From: an uncultured Clostridia bacterium
Lineage (GTDB): Bacteria; Bacillota; Clostridia; Oscillospirales; Acutalibacteraceae
Assembly (NCBI GenBank): GCA_944380855.1
Contig: CALWIW010000002.1
Location: forward strand, 1-64,000
Direction of reading: 5' to 3'
Length of the DNA: 64,000 bases
The notes below the pieces were generated by a model. It searched no databases, had not been told where the DNA came from, and saw only the letters and a list, made by a program, of their open reading frames with translations. Below are positions 36,032 to 45,223 of the stretch, piece after piece. Both the position numbers and the translations under genes were made by a program. The stretch's first letter is position 1. Each line of letters opens with the position of its first letter.

Positions 36032-36230
36032 TTTAACGCCTCCGTTTTGTTATCTTTTCTCAATATACTATGAGAAAATTTTTCCTAATATAACCTATGT
36101 GACGCTTTTTTGAATTTTCAAATATAAAATATAAGTTCTCTTGAATTTGCTGCGATTTTATAATAAAATATATGAGCAGACTTATTAAGCAAAATAAATA
36201 TAATTAAGTATGGCGAAAGGAAAGACTATA

Positions 36231-37190
36231 ATGAAAAATTCCAAGAAAATTACAAGCATTTTGCTTGCACTTATTATTGCGGCTGCTTCTGCTTTTTCAA
36301 TGGCAGGCTGTTCCGGTGAAACTACAGAAACAACATCAGCTACCAATGACTCCACAGAGAGCACAACTGCACAGGACGGCGAAACTCAGGAAACAACTGC
36401 GGAAGTTGAGCCTGCCGACCTTGACGAGGTGGCTGAAACTGTAGGAAAATCCTATAAGCATGATACAGAGCATGAAGCAGGATATCAGCTTGAAATGCCC
36501 GAAATCGGCGAGGAAATTGCAATTATGCATACCTCTATGGGCGATATTTACATGAGATTTTTCCCTGAAAATGCTCCAAATACAGTGAATAACTTTATCG
36601 AGCTTGCAAAAGCAGGTAAATACGACAACACCATTTTCCACAGAGTTATAAACGATTTTATGATTCAGGGCGGAGATTTTGAAAACAGCGACGGAACAGG
36701 CGGCAAAACCTACAACGGCGAAAAGCTTGAAGATGAGTTTTGCGATACACTCTTAAACCTGAGAGGTGCCGTTTCCATGGCAAACTCAGGCAGAGATACA
36801 AACGGAAGCCAGTTCTTTATTAATCAGGCGAAGCCGGGCAAAATCGACTGGGCTTCTCTTGAATCACAGTGGGAGTATATGTACGAGGGTCTTTCAATGT
36901 ACCATGCCGAGGGTCTTGCAGACTACTTCTCCGGTATGTACGGTTCTTACTGCTATAATACCGATGTGGTTCCTCAGGAAATAAAGGACTTGTATGACGA
37001 GTACGGCGGCAATCCTACACTTGACGGTGCTTTTAATGCAGTTGACAGAGGACACACTGTTTTTGCACAGGTATTTGATGGTATGGACGTTGTAGATGCC
37101 ATTGCGGCAGTTGAAACAGATGAAAGCACAAACAAGCCTTTTGATGATGTTATTGTAACATCTGTTGAGATAACCACATATCAGGGATAA
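36231..37190 (+). CDS. Cyclophilin-type peptidyl-prolyl isomerase lipoprotein
   Basis: ATG 36231 follows GAAAGGAAAG; an in-frame ATG at 36210 overlaps that site. A lipoprotein signal ends in MAGC (Cys near residue 27), then a Thr/Glu-rich linker. The cyclophilin domain (about 95-319) has FHRVINDFMIQGGD, GAVSMANSGRDTNGSQFFI and HTVFAQVFDGMDVVDAI. An insertion of about 60 residues (WASLESQWEYMYEG and following) separates the last two motifs, typical of gut Clostridia homologues. It should act at the outer face of the membrane in folding of secreted proteins. Confidence 0.9.
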   Translation: MKNSKKITSILLALIIAAASAFSMAGCSGETTETTSATNDSTESTTAQDGETQETTAEVEPADLDEVAETVGKSYKHDTEHEAGYQLEMPEIGEEIAIMHTSMGDIYMRFFPENAPNTVNNFIELAKAGKYDNTIFHRVINDFMIQGGDFENSDGTGGKTYNGEKLEDEFCDTLLNLRGAVSMANSGRDTNGSQFFINQAKPGKIDWASLESQWEYMYEGLSMYHAEGLADYFSGMYGSYCYNTDVVPQEIKDLYDEYGGNPTLDGAFNAVDRGHTVFAQVFDGMDVVDAIAAVETDESTNKPFDDVIVTSVEITTYQG

Positions 37191-37220
37191 TTTTTCAAAA
37201 TTTGAGTGCGGGTGAATATT

Positions 37221-38078
37221 ATGTCCGAAAAAACCATTGCGGCTATAATGTACGATTTTGACAAGACTCTCTGCACAAGGGATATGCAGGACTATCAGTT
37301 TATCCCCAGCCTTGGCATGACTTCAGCCGAATTTTGGAAAAAAGCCAATATATTCGGAAGAGATAAACAGATGGACAGCGTCCTTGCCTATATGTATACC
37401 ATGATAAGGGAGTCAAAAAGAAAAAAGGTTCCAATTTTCAGGGATACTCTTGTAGAGCAGGGGAAAAGTGTGGAGCTTTTTAATGGTTTGGATACTTGGT
37501 TTGACAGGATAAATTCTTTCGGGGAAACTCAGGGTGTTCAGGTTGAACATTATGTAATATCTTCAGGTCTTAAAGAGATAATAGAGGGTACAAAAATAAG
37601 CGAAAGATTTAAGAAGATATACGCCTGCGAATTTTATTACGACGACGAAACAAAAGAGGCGGTATGGCCTATTACTGCTGTAAACTACACAAACAAAACC
37701 CAGTTTGTATACAGGATAAATAAAGGTGTGCTGGACGTTTCAAACGACGAGGACTTAAACCGTTCAATGCCCGACAGCGTAAAAAGAATTCCCTTTACCA
37801 ATATGGTTTATATAGGTGACGGACTTTCCGATGTGCCATGCATGAAGATGATGAAGTCCTACGGCGGGCAGGCGATTGCGGTTTATCAAAATGACAATCC
37901 AAAGGTCAGAGAGCTGTTAAAGCGGGGAAGAGTTGACTATATTTTCCCTGCTGATTACTCAGAAAACAGCAGTCTTGAGGTAACAATAAAAAATATTATC
38001 CGCAAGATTGCCGTCTGCGACAAGCTCTACTTTGAAAATGTTCGTCAAAAATTTTTTATCTCCGGCGTGCAAGGCTGA
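37221..38078 (+). CDS. HAD-superfamily phosphatase
   Basis: ATG 37221 follows GCGGGTGA; GTG 37206 upstream is in frame but lacks a site. The HAD motifs are YDFDKTL (residues about 12-18, nucleophile Asp and acid Asp), VISSGL (motif II), a Lys in the SVKRIPF region, and YIGDGLSDVPCM (motif III/IV). Length 285 residues with a helical cap after motif I. The substrate is unknown; the cap resembles phosphoserine phosphatase-like members only loosely. It follows the isomerase gene by 30 bases and is probably cotranscribed. Confidence 0.85.
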   Translation: MSEKTIAAIMYDFDKTLCTRDMQDYQFIPSLGMTSAEFWKKANIFGRDKQMDSVLAYMYTMIRESKRKKVPIFRDTLVEQGKSVELFNGLDTWFDRINSFGETQGVQVEHYVISSGLKEIIEGTKISERFKKIYACEFYYDDETKEAVWPITAVNYTNKTQFVYRINKGVLDVSNDEDLNRSMPDSVKRIPFTNMVYIGDGLSDVPCMKMMKSYGGQAIAVYQNDNPKVRELLKRGRVDYIFPADYSENSSLEVTIKNIIRKIAVCDKLYFENVRQKFFISGVQG

Positions 38079-38087
38079 CTGTAAGAA

Positions 38088-38190
38088 ATAAACGTCATTA
38101 CACGCCGGGCGAGACCTTTGTTTTTTTTTCGGCGTCCAAATGCTTCATTATGAAATAGGCGTAATAACACGCCGGGCGAAACTTTAGTTT
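38088..38190 (+). repeat. Two imperfect direct repeats
   Basis: ACACGCCGGGCGA occurs in both units, 38088-38125 and 38154-38190. The flanks are similar too (AT-AA/GG-CGT before, GA/AACTTT-GTTTT after). The units are 66 bases apart and start just after the HAD gene. No function is evident. Confidence 0.6.
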
Positions 38191-38205
38191 TAAAAATCAC
38201 AATGG

Positions 38206-38240
38206 CTCTGTCACAATTAAGTTTGTGGCAGAGTTTTTTG
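38206..38240 (+). terminator. Terminator of the HAD gene
   Basis: CTCTGTCACAA (38206-38216) pairs with TTTGTGGCAGAG (38222-38233) with one bulged or mismatched position, followed by TTTTTT. It ends the isomerase/HAD transcription unit. Confidence 0.65.
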
Positions 38241-38257
38241 GTTGTATTGCAAATGTT

Positions 38258-38390
38258 TGGCAAAAATTTTGGGATTCCAAAGGGACTACTGTCCCTTTGG
38301 CTGGCGGTTTGGAGGACAGTGTCCTCCAAGGTCTTAAAATGCTGCAAAAAACGCAGGAGTGAGCAAAAAACAGTCCGGTGAACTGTATAA
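38258..38390 (+). repeat. Dispersed double-hairpin repeat, copy A
   Basis: Two hairpins sit 8 bases apart: CCAAAGGGAC/GTCCCTTTGG (38277-38300) and TTGGAGGAC/GTCCTCCAA (38309-38329). They are flanked by CAAAAATTTTGGGATT on the left and TTAAAATG-GAGCAAAAAACA on the right. The same array appears in reverse orientation at 52745-52885 with high similarity and in a shorter form at 38981-39042. It is non-coding; short ORFs through it are translations of the repeat. Confidence 0.8.
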
Positions 38391-38470
38391 TTTTTCTTAA
38401 TTAACTTTTTACACAACTATTGATAAAGAACCAGTTTTTTACTTATCTGTAAACAGGCATAATTTCATCA

Positions 38471-38520
38471 TAAAACAACAACCGTGGCTCGTAAATTTGA
38501 ACCACGGTTGTTGTTTTATA
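38471..38520. terminator. Bidirectional terminator
   Basis: AAAACAACAACCGTGG pairs with CCACGGTTGTTGTTTT over a 14-base loop. The long AT-GC stem with A and T flanks serves the minus-strand XRE gene and anything arriving from the left. Confidence 0.75.
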
Positions 38521-38532
38521 CGATTAAAAAAC

Positions 38533-38892
38533 TTACTTAGAAAGCTTGCGGAGATGTGCATCACGCCGCAGGCTTTCTTTTACTGCCTCTGCAATATCAC
38601 GAATTACACGAATTTCATATTCATCACAGTCTTTAAGTATGAGGGCAATATCTTTCTCAAACTGCACTTTTGATTTTATTATGTTGTCGCAAAGAAGGTC
38701 GTCGCTTGTCACATTTAAAGCATTTGCAATGCTTATGAGAGTGCAAAGGCTGACACGGGTAGTTCCTGTTTCAATATTGCTTAAATGAGTAGGAGAGATT
38801 CCCACTGTTTCGGATAACTTTTCCTGAGTTAAATCAGCATTTATACGGGCAATCTTAATACGTTTTCCTATTGCTTTATAATCAAGTTCCAT
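38533..38892 (-). CDS. XRE-family HTH regulator (119 aa)
   Basis: ATG 38892 follows AGCAGGTGCAG. Residues 8-62 are a Cro/C1 helix-turn-helix: GKRIKIARINADLTQEKLSETVGISPTHLSNIETGTTRVSL (read in parts). The C-terminal half is a charged helix pair with no ligand domain. It is divergent from the metal ABC transporter operon (238 bases away), so it could regulate that operon, but XRE proteins are not the usual metal sensors and one repeat copy lies between them. Confidence 0.85.
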   Translation of the reverse strand: MELDYKAIGKRIKIARINADLTQEKLSETVGISPTHLSNIETGTTRVSLCTLISIANALNVTSDDLLCDNIIKSKVQFEKDIALILKDCDEYEIRVIRDIAEAVKESLRRDAHLRKLSK

Positions 38893-38980
38893 ACTGCACC
38901 TGCTTTATACGATCTATTTGTTGTTCCGGACATAGTATAACATAATTTGTATCCGTATACTACGGCATAAAAGAAAAAAC

Positions 38981-39042
38981 TTGAAGGACGCTGTCCTTCA
39001 AACTACCTGCCAAAGGAGCATTGCTCCTTTGGAAACCTCAAA
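38981..39042 (-). repeat. Dispersed double-hairpin repeat, copy B (short)
   Basis: TTGAAGGAC/GTCCTTCAA (38981-39001) followed by CCAAAGGAGCA/TGCTCCTTTGG (39010-39032). Compensatory changes relative to copies A and C preserve both stems, which argues for selection or function at the structure level. Flanks are shorter than in the other copies. It lies between the XRE gene and the metal ABC operon. Confidence 0.7.
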
Positions 39043-39130
39043 TGTTATACATATATCTTTGCAAAATAACATTAACACCTTTTAACCCTCCGTCATATAT
39101 TGACATAGAGAATTAAAAGGGGCGAAAGCT

Positions 39131-40093
39131 TTGAATAAAAATATTTCAAAAATTTTCAAAAAGGAAATTCCCACATTAATTGTGGTTTTTGCGGTTTTTC
39201 TCTTTTCCTTTTGCTATGCGGTTTTCGGCACAGGAGAGGAAAGGGAAGAAAGCGATAAAATAAAGATAGTGACAACAACCACCATGCTCTGTGATATGGT
39301 AAAAAATATTGCTGGGGATAAAGCTGAGGTTACGGGACTTATGGGAAGCGGAGTTGACCCTCATTTGTATCAGGCAGGGGCAGGGGATGTTACCATAATG
39401 GAAAACAGCGATGTTGTAATATACAACGGTTTGCACCTTGAGGGTAAAATGGGGGACATTTTTAAAGATTTGAACTCTATGGGGAAAACTGTCATTTGTG
39501 CATCCGGCGGTGTGGATAAATCAAAACTCATTGAAACGGAAGCTTCATCTGCTGTATATGACCCTCATATTTGGTTTGATGTGTCTGTTTGGAAAGAAGC
39601 CGCAGTGTATGTGGGTAAAAGTCTTTGTACTGCCGACCCAAAAAACAGCGGATATTACGAGGAAAACCTTAGAAATTATATTAAAGAACTGGAAAGTCTT
39701 GAAAGTTATATAGATGATAAATTAAAAGAATTGCCAAAGGAAAAAAGAATACTTGTAACCGCTCACGACGCTTTCGGCTATTTCGGAAAAGCATACGGCT
39801 TTCAGGTTAAAGGTTTGCAGGGCATAAGCACCGACGCACAGACGGGAACAAAGGATATAAGCCTTATGGCAAAATTTATTGCGGATAACAAAATAAAAGC
39901 CGTGTTTGCGGAAAATTCCCTGCCTAAAGCCACAATAAACGCTCTGTACGAAGCGGTAAAAAATAAAGGTTTTGAAACAAATATAGGAGGACAGCTCTAT
40001 TCCGATTCCCTGGGCGATAAGGAAAACGGCGGAGAAACATATATCAAAGCATTTAAAAGCAATGTGGATACCATAGTCAGGGAGTTGAGCTGA
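39131..40093 (+). CDS. Metal (Mn/Zn) ABC transporter substrate-binding protein
   Basis: TTG 39131 follows GGGGCGAAAG. The 320-residue cluster A-I binding protein has an N-terminal TM/signal segment without a lipobox, then TTTTMLCDMVKNIAG. Metal ligands appear as His in GVDPHLY, His in YDPHIWFD, His in VTAHDAFGYF, and Glu/Asp near VFAENSLP. The segment QGISTDAQTGTKDI is characteristic of the family. Metal choice between Mn, Zn and Fe cannot be decided here. It heads a four-gene operon with overlapping stops and starts. Confidence 0.9.
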   Translation: MNKNISKIFKKEIPTLIVVFAVFLFSFCYAVFGTGEEREESDKIKIVTTTTMLCDMVKNIAGDKAEVTGLMGSGVDPHLYQAGAGDVTIMENSDVVIYNGLHLEGKMGDIFKDLNSMGKTVICASGGVDKSKLIETEASSAVYDPHIWFDVSVWKEAAVYVGKSLCTADPKNSGYYEENLRNYIKELESLESYIDDKLKELPKEKRILVTAHDAFGYFGKAYGFQVKGLQGISTDAQTGTKDISLMAKFIADNKIKAVFAENSLPKATINALYEAVKNKGFETNIGGQLYSDSLGDKENGGETYIKAFKSNVDTIVRELS

Positions 40094-40833
40094 TGATGGA
40101 CTCGGTATTGACGGTAAAAAATTTAACAGTCGCTTACGACGGAAGTCCTGTTTTGGATAACATAAGCGGAAAAATCCAAAAGGGAAGTCTTACCGCCGTA
40201 ATAGGCCCCAACGGTGCAGGAAAAACAACATTTTTAAAAACAATTATGGGACTTTTAAAGCCTCTTTTCGGTGAAGTGACATTTGGTTTTGAAAATAAGG
40301 AGAAAAAGACTAAAATTGCCTATGTTCCTCAAACGGGAAGTACAGACAGGGATTTTCCGGTGACTGTTTTTGACGTGGTTTTGATGGGAAGATACCCCCA
40401 TTTAGGCTGGTTTAGAAGACCTCAAAAAAGAGATAAGGAAATAGCCTTAAATATGCTTAAAAAGGTGGGAATGGATAAATTTAAAAACCGTCAGATAGGC
40501 ACATTGTCGGGAGGTCAGGAGCAGAGGGTGTTTTTAGCCCGAGCCTTGGCACAGCAGGCGACCCTTTATTTTCTTGACGAGCCTTTTAAGGGTGTGGACG
40601 CCGCTACAGAAAAAATAATCGTGGATATGCTCAGAGAAATAAAAAATCAGGGCGGAACGGTGGTTGTGGTTCACCACGACTTAAATACTGTAAAAAAGTA
40701 TTTTGACAGCGTGATAATGATTAACAAAAGTCTTGTGTGCTGGGGAGATACCGAAAGCTGTTTCAACGAAAAAAACGTTGCAAAAACCTTTAACACGGAT
40801 ATTTTCCCCGAAAGGGAGAATATTTATGGTTGA
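40093..40833 (+). CDS. Metal ABC transporter ATP-binding protein
   Basis: ATG 40093 overlaps the previous TGA; ATG 40096 is an equally possible start. The 246-residue ATPase has Walker A GPNGAGKTT (near residue 38), Q-loop VPQTG, signature LSGGQEQRV, Walker B LYFLDEP with D-loop, and switch His in VVVHHDL. It powers the two permeases encoded downstream in the same operon. Confidence 0.93.
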   Translation: MMDSVLTVKNLTVAYDGSPVLDNISGKIQKGSLTAVIGPNGAGKTTFLKTIMGLLKPLFGEVTFGFENKEKKTKIAYVPQTGSTDRDFPVTVFDVVLMGRYPHLGWFRRPQKRDKEIALNMLKKVGMDKFKNRQIGTLSGGQEQRVFLARALAQQATLYFLDEPFKGVDAATEKIIVDMLREIKNQGGTVVVVHHDLNTVKKYFDSVIMINKSLVCWGDTESCFNEKNVAKTFNTDIFPERENIYG

Positions 40834-41746
40834 TTTTTTCAGTCTGTTTTCGGATTACACCTTTTGTATAGTTTCTCTCGGTTCAGCATTGCTTGGGATT
40901 TTATGCGGAGTGCTTGGGTGCTTTGCGGTGCTGCGAAAGCAAAGCCTTTTAGGGGACGGAATTTCCCACGGAGCATTGCCGGGAATATGTCTGGCTTTTC
41001 TTTTGACTTTAAATAAAGATGAAAGGGTTTTGCTTTTGGGAGCCTTGGCAGGGGGAGTTGTCTCAATCGGACTTATCGCATTAATAACAAGGCTTTCAAA
41101 AACAAAATTCGACAGTGCTTTGGCATTGGTTCTTTCTGTAATGTTCGGACTGGGACTTGTGCTGTTGACCTTTGCCCAAAAGCTTCCAAATTCCTCACAG
41201 GCAGGACTAAAAACATTTATCTACGGTCAAGCGTCTGCTATGACACAAAAAGATATTTTTATTGTTTTAATTTCCACGGCTGTTGTGCTGGTGACAGTGG
41301 CGGTGTTTTGGAAACCCTTTAAGCTTGTGACCTTTGACAAGGTGTTTTCTCGAGTGGTTGGAATAAAGGTCTGGATAGTCGACTTTGTCCTGTCATTTTT
41401 TGTGACTGTGGCTTCTGTTGTGGGAATAAAAACCGTTGGAGTTATTCTTATGAGTGCTATGCTGGCGGCTCCGGCAGCAGCGGCAAGACAGTGGGTCAGT
41501 CGTCTTGAAACAATGGCTGTTCTCTCGGCTTTTTTCGGAGTTTTGGGAAGTGTTTCAGGCACTGCAATAAGTTCTTCCTTTGAGTCCGTTCCCACCGGAC
41601 CGGTAATAGTTCTTTGCCTTGGGACTATTGCCGTGATTTCGATTTTGTTTGCCCCGAGAAGAGGGGTGCTGTGGAAGATTATAAAAAGAAACAGCAACAG
41701 AAGAAAACTTTCTGAAAGGGTGAGCGAAAATAAATCCTCAGCTTGA
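40826..41746 (+). CDS. Metal ABC transporter permease 1
   Basis: ATG 40826 follows AAAGGGAG and overlaps the ATPase gene by 8 bases; longer in-frame upstream sequence is inside the ATPase. The 306-residue protein has eight or nine TMs and the family signatures GDGISHGALPG (near residue 42) and a late GVILMSAMLAAPAAAARQW. A basic C-terminal tail (RNSNRRKLSERVSENKSSA, in parts) carries the ribosome-binding site of the next gene within its codons. Confidence 0.92.
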   Translation: MVDFFSLFSDYTFCIVSLGSALLGILCGVLGCFAVLRKQSLLGDGISHGALPGICLAFLLTLNKDERVLLLGALAGGVVSIGLIALITRLSKTKFDSALALVLSVMFGLGLVLLTFAQKLPNSSQAGLKTFIYGQASAMTQKDIFIVLISTAVVLVTVAVFWKPFKLVTFDKVFSRVVGIKVWIVDFVLSFFVTVASVVGIKTVGVILMSAMLAAPAAAARQWVSRLETMAVLSAFFGVLGSVSGTAISSSFESVPTGPVIVLCLGTIAVISILFAPRRGVLWKIIKRNSNRRKLSERVSENKSSA

Positions 41747-42602
41747 AATATTGATAACGGCTGTTTTTATGTCTGCCGCCTGTGCTTTGCCCGGAGCTTT
41801 TCTTGCGGTGAGAAATATGGCTATGACCTCCGACGCAATAACCCATACCGTTTTGCTGGGAATTGTCTTGGGATTTTTGATAACAGGCGATTTAAATTCT
41901 CCTATTTTAATAATCGGAGCGGGAATTGTGGGAGTTTTCACCGTGTGGTTTACCCAAACCCTTGATAATACGGGACTTGTGGACAGCGACGCTTCCAACG
42001 GACTGGTTTTTCCTGTGTTGTTTTCTGTGGGAGTTATACTGATAACATTGTGTGCGGATTCTGTGCACCTGGATACCGATTCCGTTCTGCTTGGTGAATT
42101 GGCGTTTGTCCCATTTGACAGGCTGATTGTTTTCGGTGCGGATTTAGGAGCAAAAAGCCTTTATTTTTCAATGCTTCTCTTTGCGCAGAATTTGATTTTT
42201 ATTCTTGTTTTTTATAAGGAACTGAAATTTTCTTCTTTTGATAAAACAACAGCACAAATCGGAGGCTTTCATTCAAACGTTCTTCATTATGCCCTTGTAA
42301 CCTGTGCTTCCGTAACGGCAGTTGTGGCTTTCCAGTGGGTAGGCTCTGTGCTTGTGGTGGCGTTTATGATAGCTCCACCCGCCGCCGCTTTGCTTTTGAC
42401 AAAACGTCTGTCGGTGGTTTTGGCTTTAAGCTGTGCCTTGGGCGGAATCAGTGCTGTGTGGGGCTATAAGCTTGCAGTGTCCTTAGATGTGTCGATTTCG
42501 GGAAGTATGGCGGTTATGACGGGGATAGTTTTTATAATAATCTTGATAATAACAAACCTAAAAATCAGTATAAACAAAAAAGCCAGAAGCGATATTTTTT
42601 AA
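41730..42602 (+). CDS. Metal ABC transporter permease 2 (probable AUA start)
   Basis: The open frame has no ATG, GTG or TTG before TTG 41751. However, AAAGGGTG (41715-41722) sits 7 bases before ATA 41730. From there the protein reads (M)NPQLEILITAVFMSAACALPGAFL, which matches the usual beginning of this permease family (MNPxLEILL...). I therefore place the start at ATA 41730; a TTG 41751 start would lose seven conserved residues. The protein has about eight TMs with MAMTSDAITHTVLLGI and VLVVAFMIAPPAAALLL. It probably pairs with permease 1 as a heterodimer. Confidence 0.85.
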   Translation: MNPQLEILITAVFMSAACALPGAFLAVRNMAMTSDAITHTVLLGIVLGFLITGDLNSPILIIGAGIVGVFTVWFTQTLDNTGLVDSDASNGLVFPVLFSVGVILITLCADSVHLDTDSVLLGELAFVPFDRLIVFGADLGAKSLYFSMLLFAQNLIFILVFYKELKFSSFDKTTAQIGGFHSNVLHYALVTCASVTAVVAFQWVGSVLVVAFMIAPPAAALLLTKRLSVVLALSCALGGISAVWGYKLAVSLDVSISGSMAVMTGIVFIIILIITNLKISINKKARSDIF

Positions 42603-42620
42603 TCGCTTTTGGATTTTTGT
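42583..42620 (+). terminator. Terminator of the metal ABC operon
   Basis: CCAGAAGCGAT (42583-42593) pairs with ATCGCTTTTGG (42602-42612), followed by ATTTTTG. The left arm lies in the last codons of permease 2. Confidence 0.7.
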
Positions 42621-42636
42621 ATATGTAATAGGTTTG

Positions 42637-42665
42637 TTGACTTTATAAAAACCATGAGGTACAAT
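42637..42665 (+). promoter_or_regulatory. Sigma-A promoter of the NTPase locus
   Basis: TTGACT (42637-42642) and TACAAT (42660-42665) are 17 bases apart, about 55 bases before the strong Shine-Dalgarno of the degraded NTPase. Confidence 0.65.
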
Positions 42666-42721
42666 ATATTTGTAATTTTATAAAATATGTTGACAAAGAA
42701 TGTAAAAGGGAGGGAATACAT

Positions 42722-45114
42722 ATAATTAGATTAGTAAAAATAATTTTTGATGTATTTAAAGATTTTGCCTTTAATAAGTGCAACAATATATTAGAGATAA
42801 TATTAGTTGAGAGAAAGTTTAGAAAAAAATTCGTAGAATTTTCCGATAGATACTTTAATGATAAAATTAAGTATAATGATTTGAAAGAAGAAATTGACTT
42901 TCATTCGCTTAATAAATTTATTTCTAAAAATATTTTTAATCAAATCAAGGATGAATTGTTTCTGGAAGAAAATGCTTATAAATCTTTTTCTAATAGTTAT
43001 TTTTTAAAATCATGTATTAATGTAGCTGGGGCAGATATACCAGAGAAAAAAAGAACAGTTTGTTCATATGCAAAAGAGGTACTCAAATTTTTAAAAGATT
43101 TTTATTGTGATGAATACAGCAAAAAAGAAAAAGTTTTAGCTAGCATCTGTGTCGATAATATATCTAAAAACATAAATAAGAGAATTAAGGATATTGAAAT
43201 CAATTTTGAAAAATTAAATGCAAATTTTATATATAAAGATTCATTTGCCAGCGTCATTGATAATATTTTGTCTAATCCAGTAAATAAAAGTCCTTTTCAT
43301 TATTGCAACGACATAATCACATTTCAAGGAAGAGAAGAGGAGCAAAAAGAGGTTTACAATTTCCTTGATGATGAAAGGAAATTGCTATGGATGGCTATTA
43401 CAGGCGACGGAGGTTCCGGAAAAAGCAAGCTCATGTATCACATGACCAAAAAGCTTGAAAGCCATGACTGCTGGAAAGTGATATGGCTTGGGAAAGAAAG
43501 TCTTAAAAGCATAATGACAAAAGATAAATTTGAATATCCTATAAACCTTTTATTTGTTTGTGACTACGGCGGTCAGTTTGCAGAAAAGCTGGGAGATTTT
43601 ATAGAAAGGCTTTGTACCTTTAACGGCACATTCAATGAAAAAATAAGGCTTGTAATTTTGGAACGTGAGGGATTTGTACAGGACTGCGAAGAATTTTTGA
43701 AACCGATGTGGTACAAAAGTTTTAGGGGAGATTTAAGCAGAAATCATTATATAGACAGTGCGGCATATGGTAAAAACAACTCTATGAAATTAAAGACAAT
43801 GGATGATAAAGATTTTAGGCTTATAGTAAAAGATTACCTTACAGAAAAAAAAGAAATCTTTGTCAGATAAGGAAATAAATACAGTTATAGAAAAGGCTCA
43901 TGAAATAGATGATAGGAAAACAGGGGTAAGACCTTTGATTTTGCTGTTTGTCGCCGACGCAGTAGCCGACGGCAATGAGGCAAAAAACTGGGATTTAAGC
44001 AAACTGGTGGAATATGTAATAAAAAGATATGAGGACCATTGGAAAAATGTCATCTGCAAAGGAGATGAAGATCTTTTCGAAGCCGTCAAGGAAATAACAG
44101 CCTAGGCGACTGCAATTGGTGGATGGAATTTGAGAAATAAAGAAATAGGCGAGCCAATTAAAAGTGCTATAGATTTATTTTTAAAAAAAGTTGATGATAA
44201 AAACTTATTTTTACGCAGTATTTGTGAAAAAGACAAAAGTGACGGTATTTGGTCACCATTTGAACCAGATTTGATTGGGGAATTTTTTGTTTTGGAATTT
44301 CTCAGAAACAAAATAGAAAACTATGATGAGGACTATGTATCAGAATTTTCAAAACTATGCTGGACAAAGGGAGAAAATTTCTGGTGGTTTTTGTATCGCT
44401 GTTCTCAGAATTATCGCAAACGGAAAAAATTCAAAAAAATATTTGCAAATGGTATGGAAATATTTGAGCCAAAGGATGAAGGAAATGCTGTGCTGTACAG
44501 TTATATCATTGCAAGCATGATAGATTACCAATCAGAGGAGGAAACATATAATTTATCAGAAAATCTGAAAAATCTTTGCAATAAATATCCGGAGCAAAAT
44601 GAATTTAGAGAATTGTACTTAGAAATATTTGGAGAGTTCGTTCTTGATAAAAATTATGCTTTAAATGAGAAAGAGATAGATGATTTGGAAGAACTTTGTA
44701 CAGAAAACTCTAAAGATGAAAGAATACAAGTTGGATATTCAAACGCTCTGTGTGAGTTGATAGAACAGCAGATTTATCCGGAAACTGAGAAAACAATAGA
44801 AAAACTTGAAATTTTAGCTGAAAGAAATCGAAATATAGAAAGTATTCAAATTGATTATGCATATGCACTATATAGCTTAAGCTGTAGAAATGAATATCCG
44901 AAATTGTCAAAATTATGAAGAAAGTTAAGAATTTATCAGAAAAATACCCACATTTAAAAGATATTCAAATTCATTATAAGAATTGTATAAATAATCTAAT
45001 CGAAAAAATATTGCAAATCTCAGGGGATTAGTGGAAAAATATCCTGATAAAGAATATATTTGCTGGCAATATGAAAAAGGTGTTAAAGTTTTAAAAAACA
45101 AAGAAAAAATATAA
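42722..45114 (+). pseudogene. Degraded STAND-like P-loop NTPase with helical repeats
   Basis: One ancestral gene is spread over several frames. AAGGGAGGG (42706-42714) precedes ATA 42722; the frame is then open to 43870 without ATG, suggesting an ATG to ATA loss. It carries Walker A GDGGSGKS and LLFVCDYGGQ, and the polar N-terminal half shows no family. A run of eight A (43845-43852) causes a frameshift; the second frame (43854-44105) ends at in-frame TAG 44103. The same frame resumes after it and runs to 44918, coding helical repeats (LEELCTENSKDERIQ, LEILAERNRNIESIQ). Two further shifts follow, through KKVKNLSEKYPHLKD, before a final piece ends at 45114. NTPase-plus-repeat architecture resembles STAND sensors of phage defence, but the gene is inactive here. 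Confidence 0.75.
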
Positions 45115-45155
45115 CTACATAGTATTAAAAATTAAAAGACTATAAAGGTATGTAG

Positions 45156-45196
45156 AAAATCACCCCGGCGGATTTTCGCCGGGGTGTGATTTTTAT
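45156..45196. terminator. Bidirectional terminator after pnp
   Basis: AAAATCACCCCGGCG pairs with CGCCGGGGTGTGATTTT around a short loop, with A and T tracts on both sides. It ends pnp on the minus strand and the NTPase remnant on the plus strand. Confidence 0.8.
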
Positions 45197-45223
45197 AATA
45201 TTGAATTTTACAGCTCAAAGAAA

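Larger units (their letters stand above)
38079..38532. other. Repeat-rich intergenic region
   Basis: This 450-base gap has no credible gene. It contains a pair of direct repeats (38088-38125 and 38154-38190), a hairpin terminator (38206-38240), one copy of the dispersed double-hairpin repeat (38258-38390) and a bidirectional terminator (38471-38520). Confidence 0.7.

Noticed and set aside
38045..38416. Minus-strand ORF with LEDTVLQTASQR-like peptide, similar to a plus-strand ORF at 52716-52898
   Set aside because: Both are translations of the double-hairpin repeat. There is no ribosome-binding site, and the similarity comes from DNA stems, not protein selection.
43845..43852. Programmed -1 frameshift at the A8-G run in the NTPase gene
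   Set aside because: The shift needed to reach the next frame is +1, not -1, and the joined frame soon hits an in-frame TAG and later shifts. Decay is the simpler reading.
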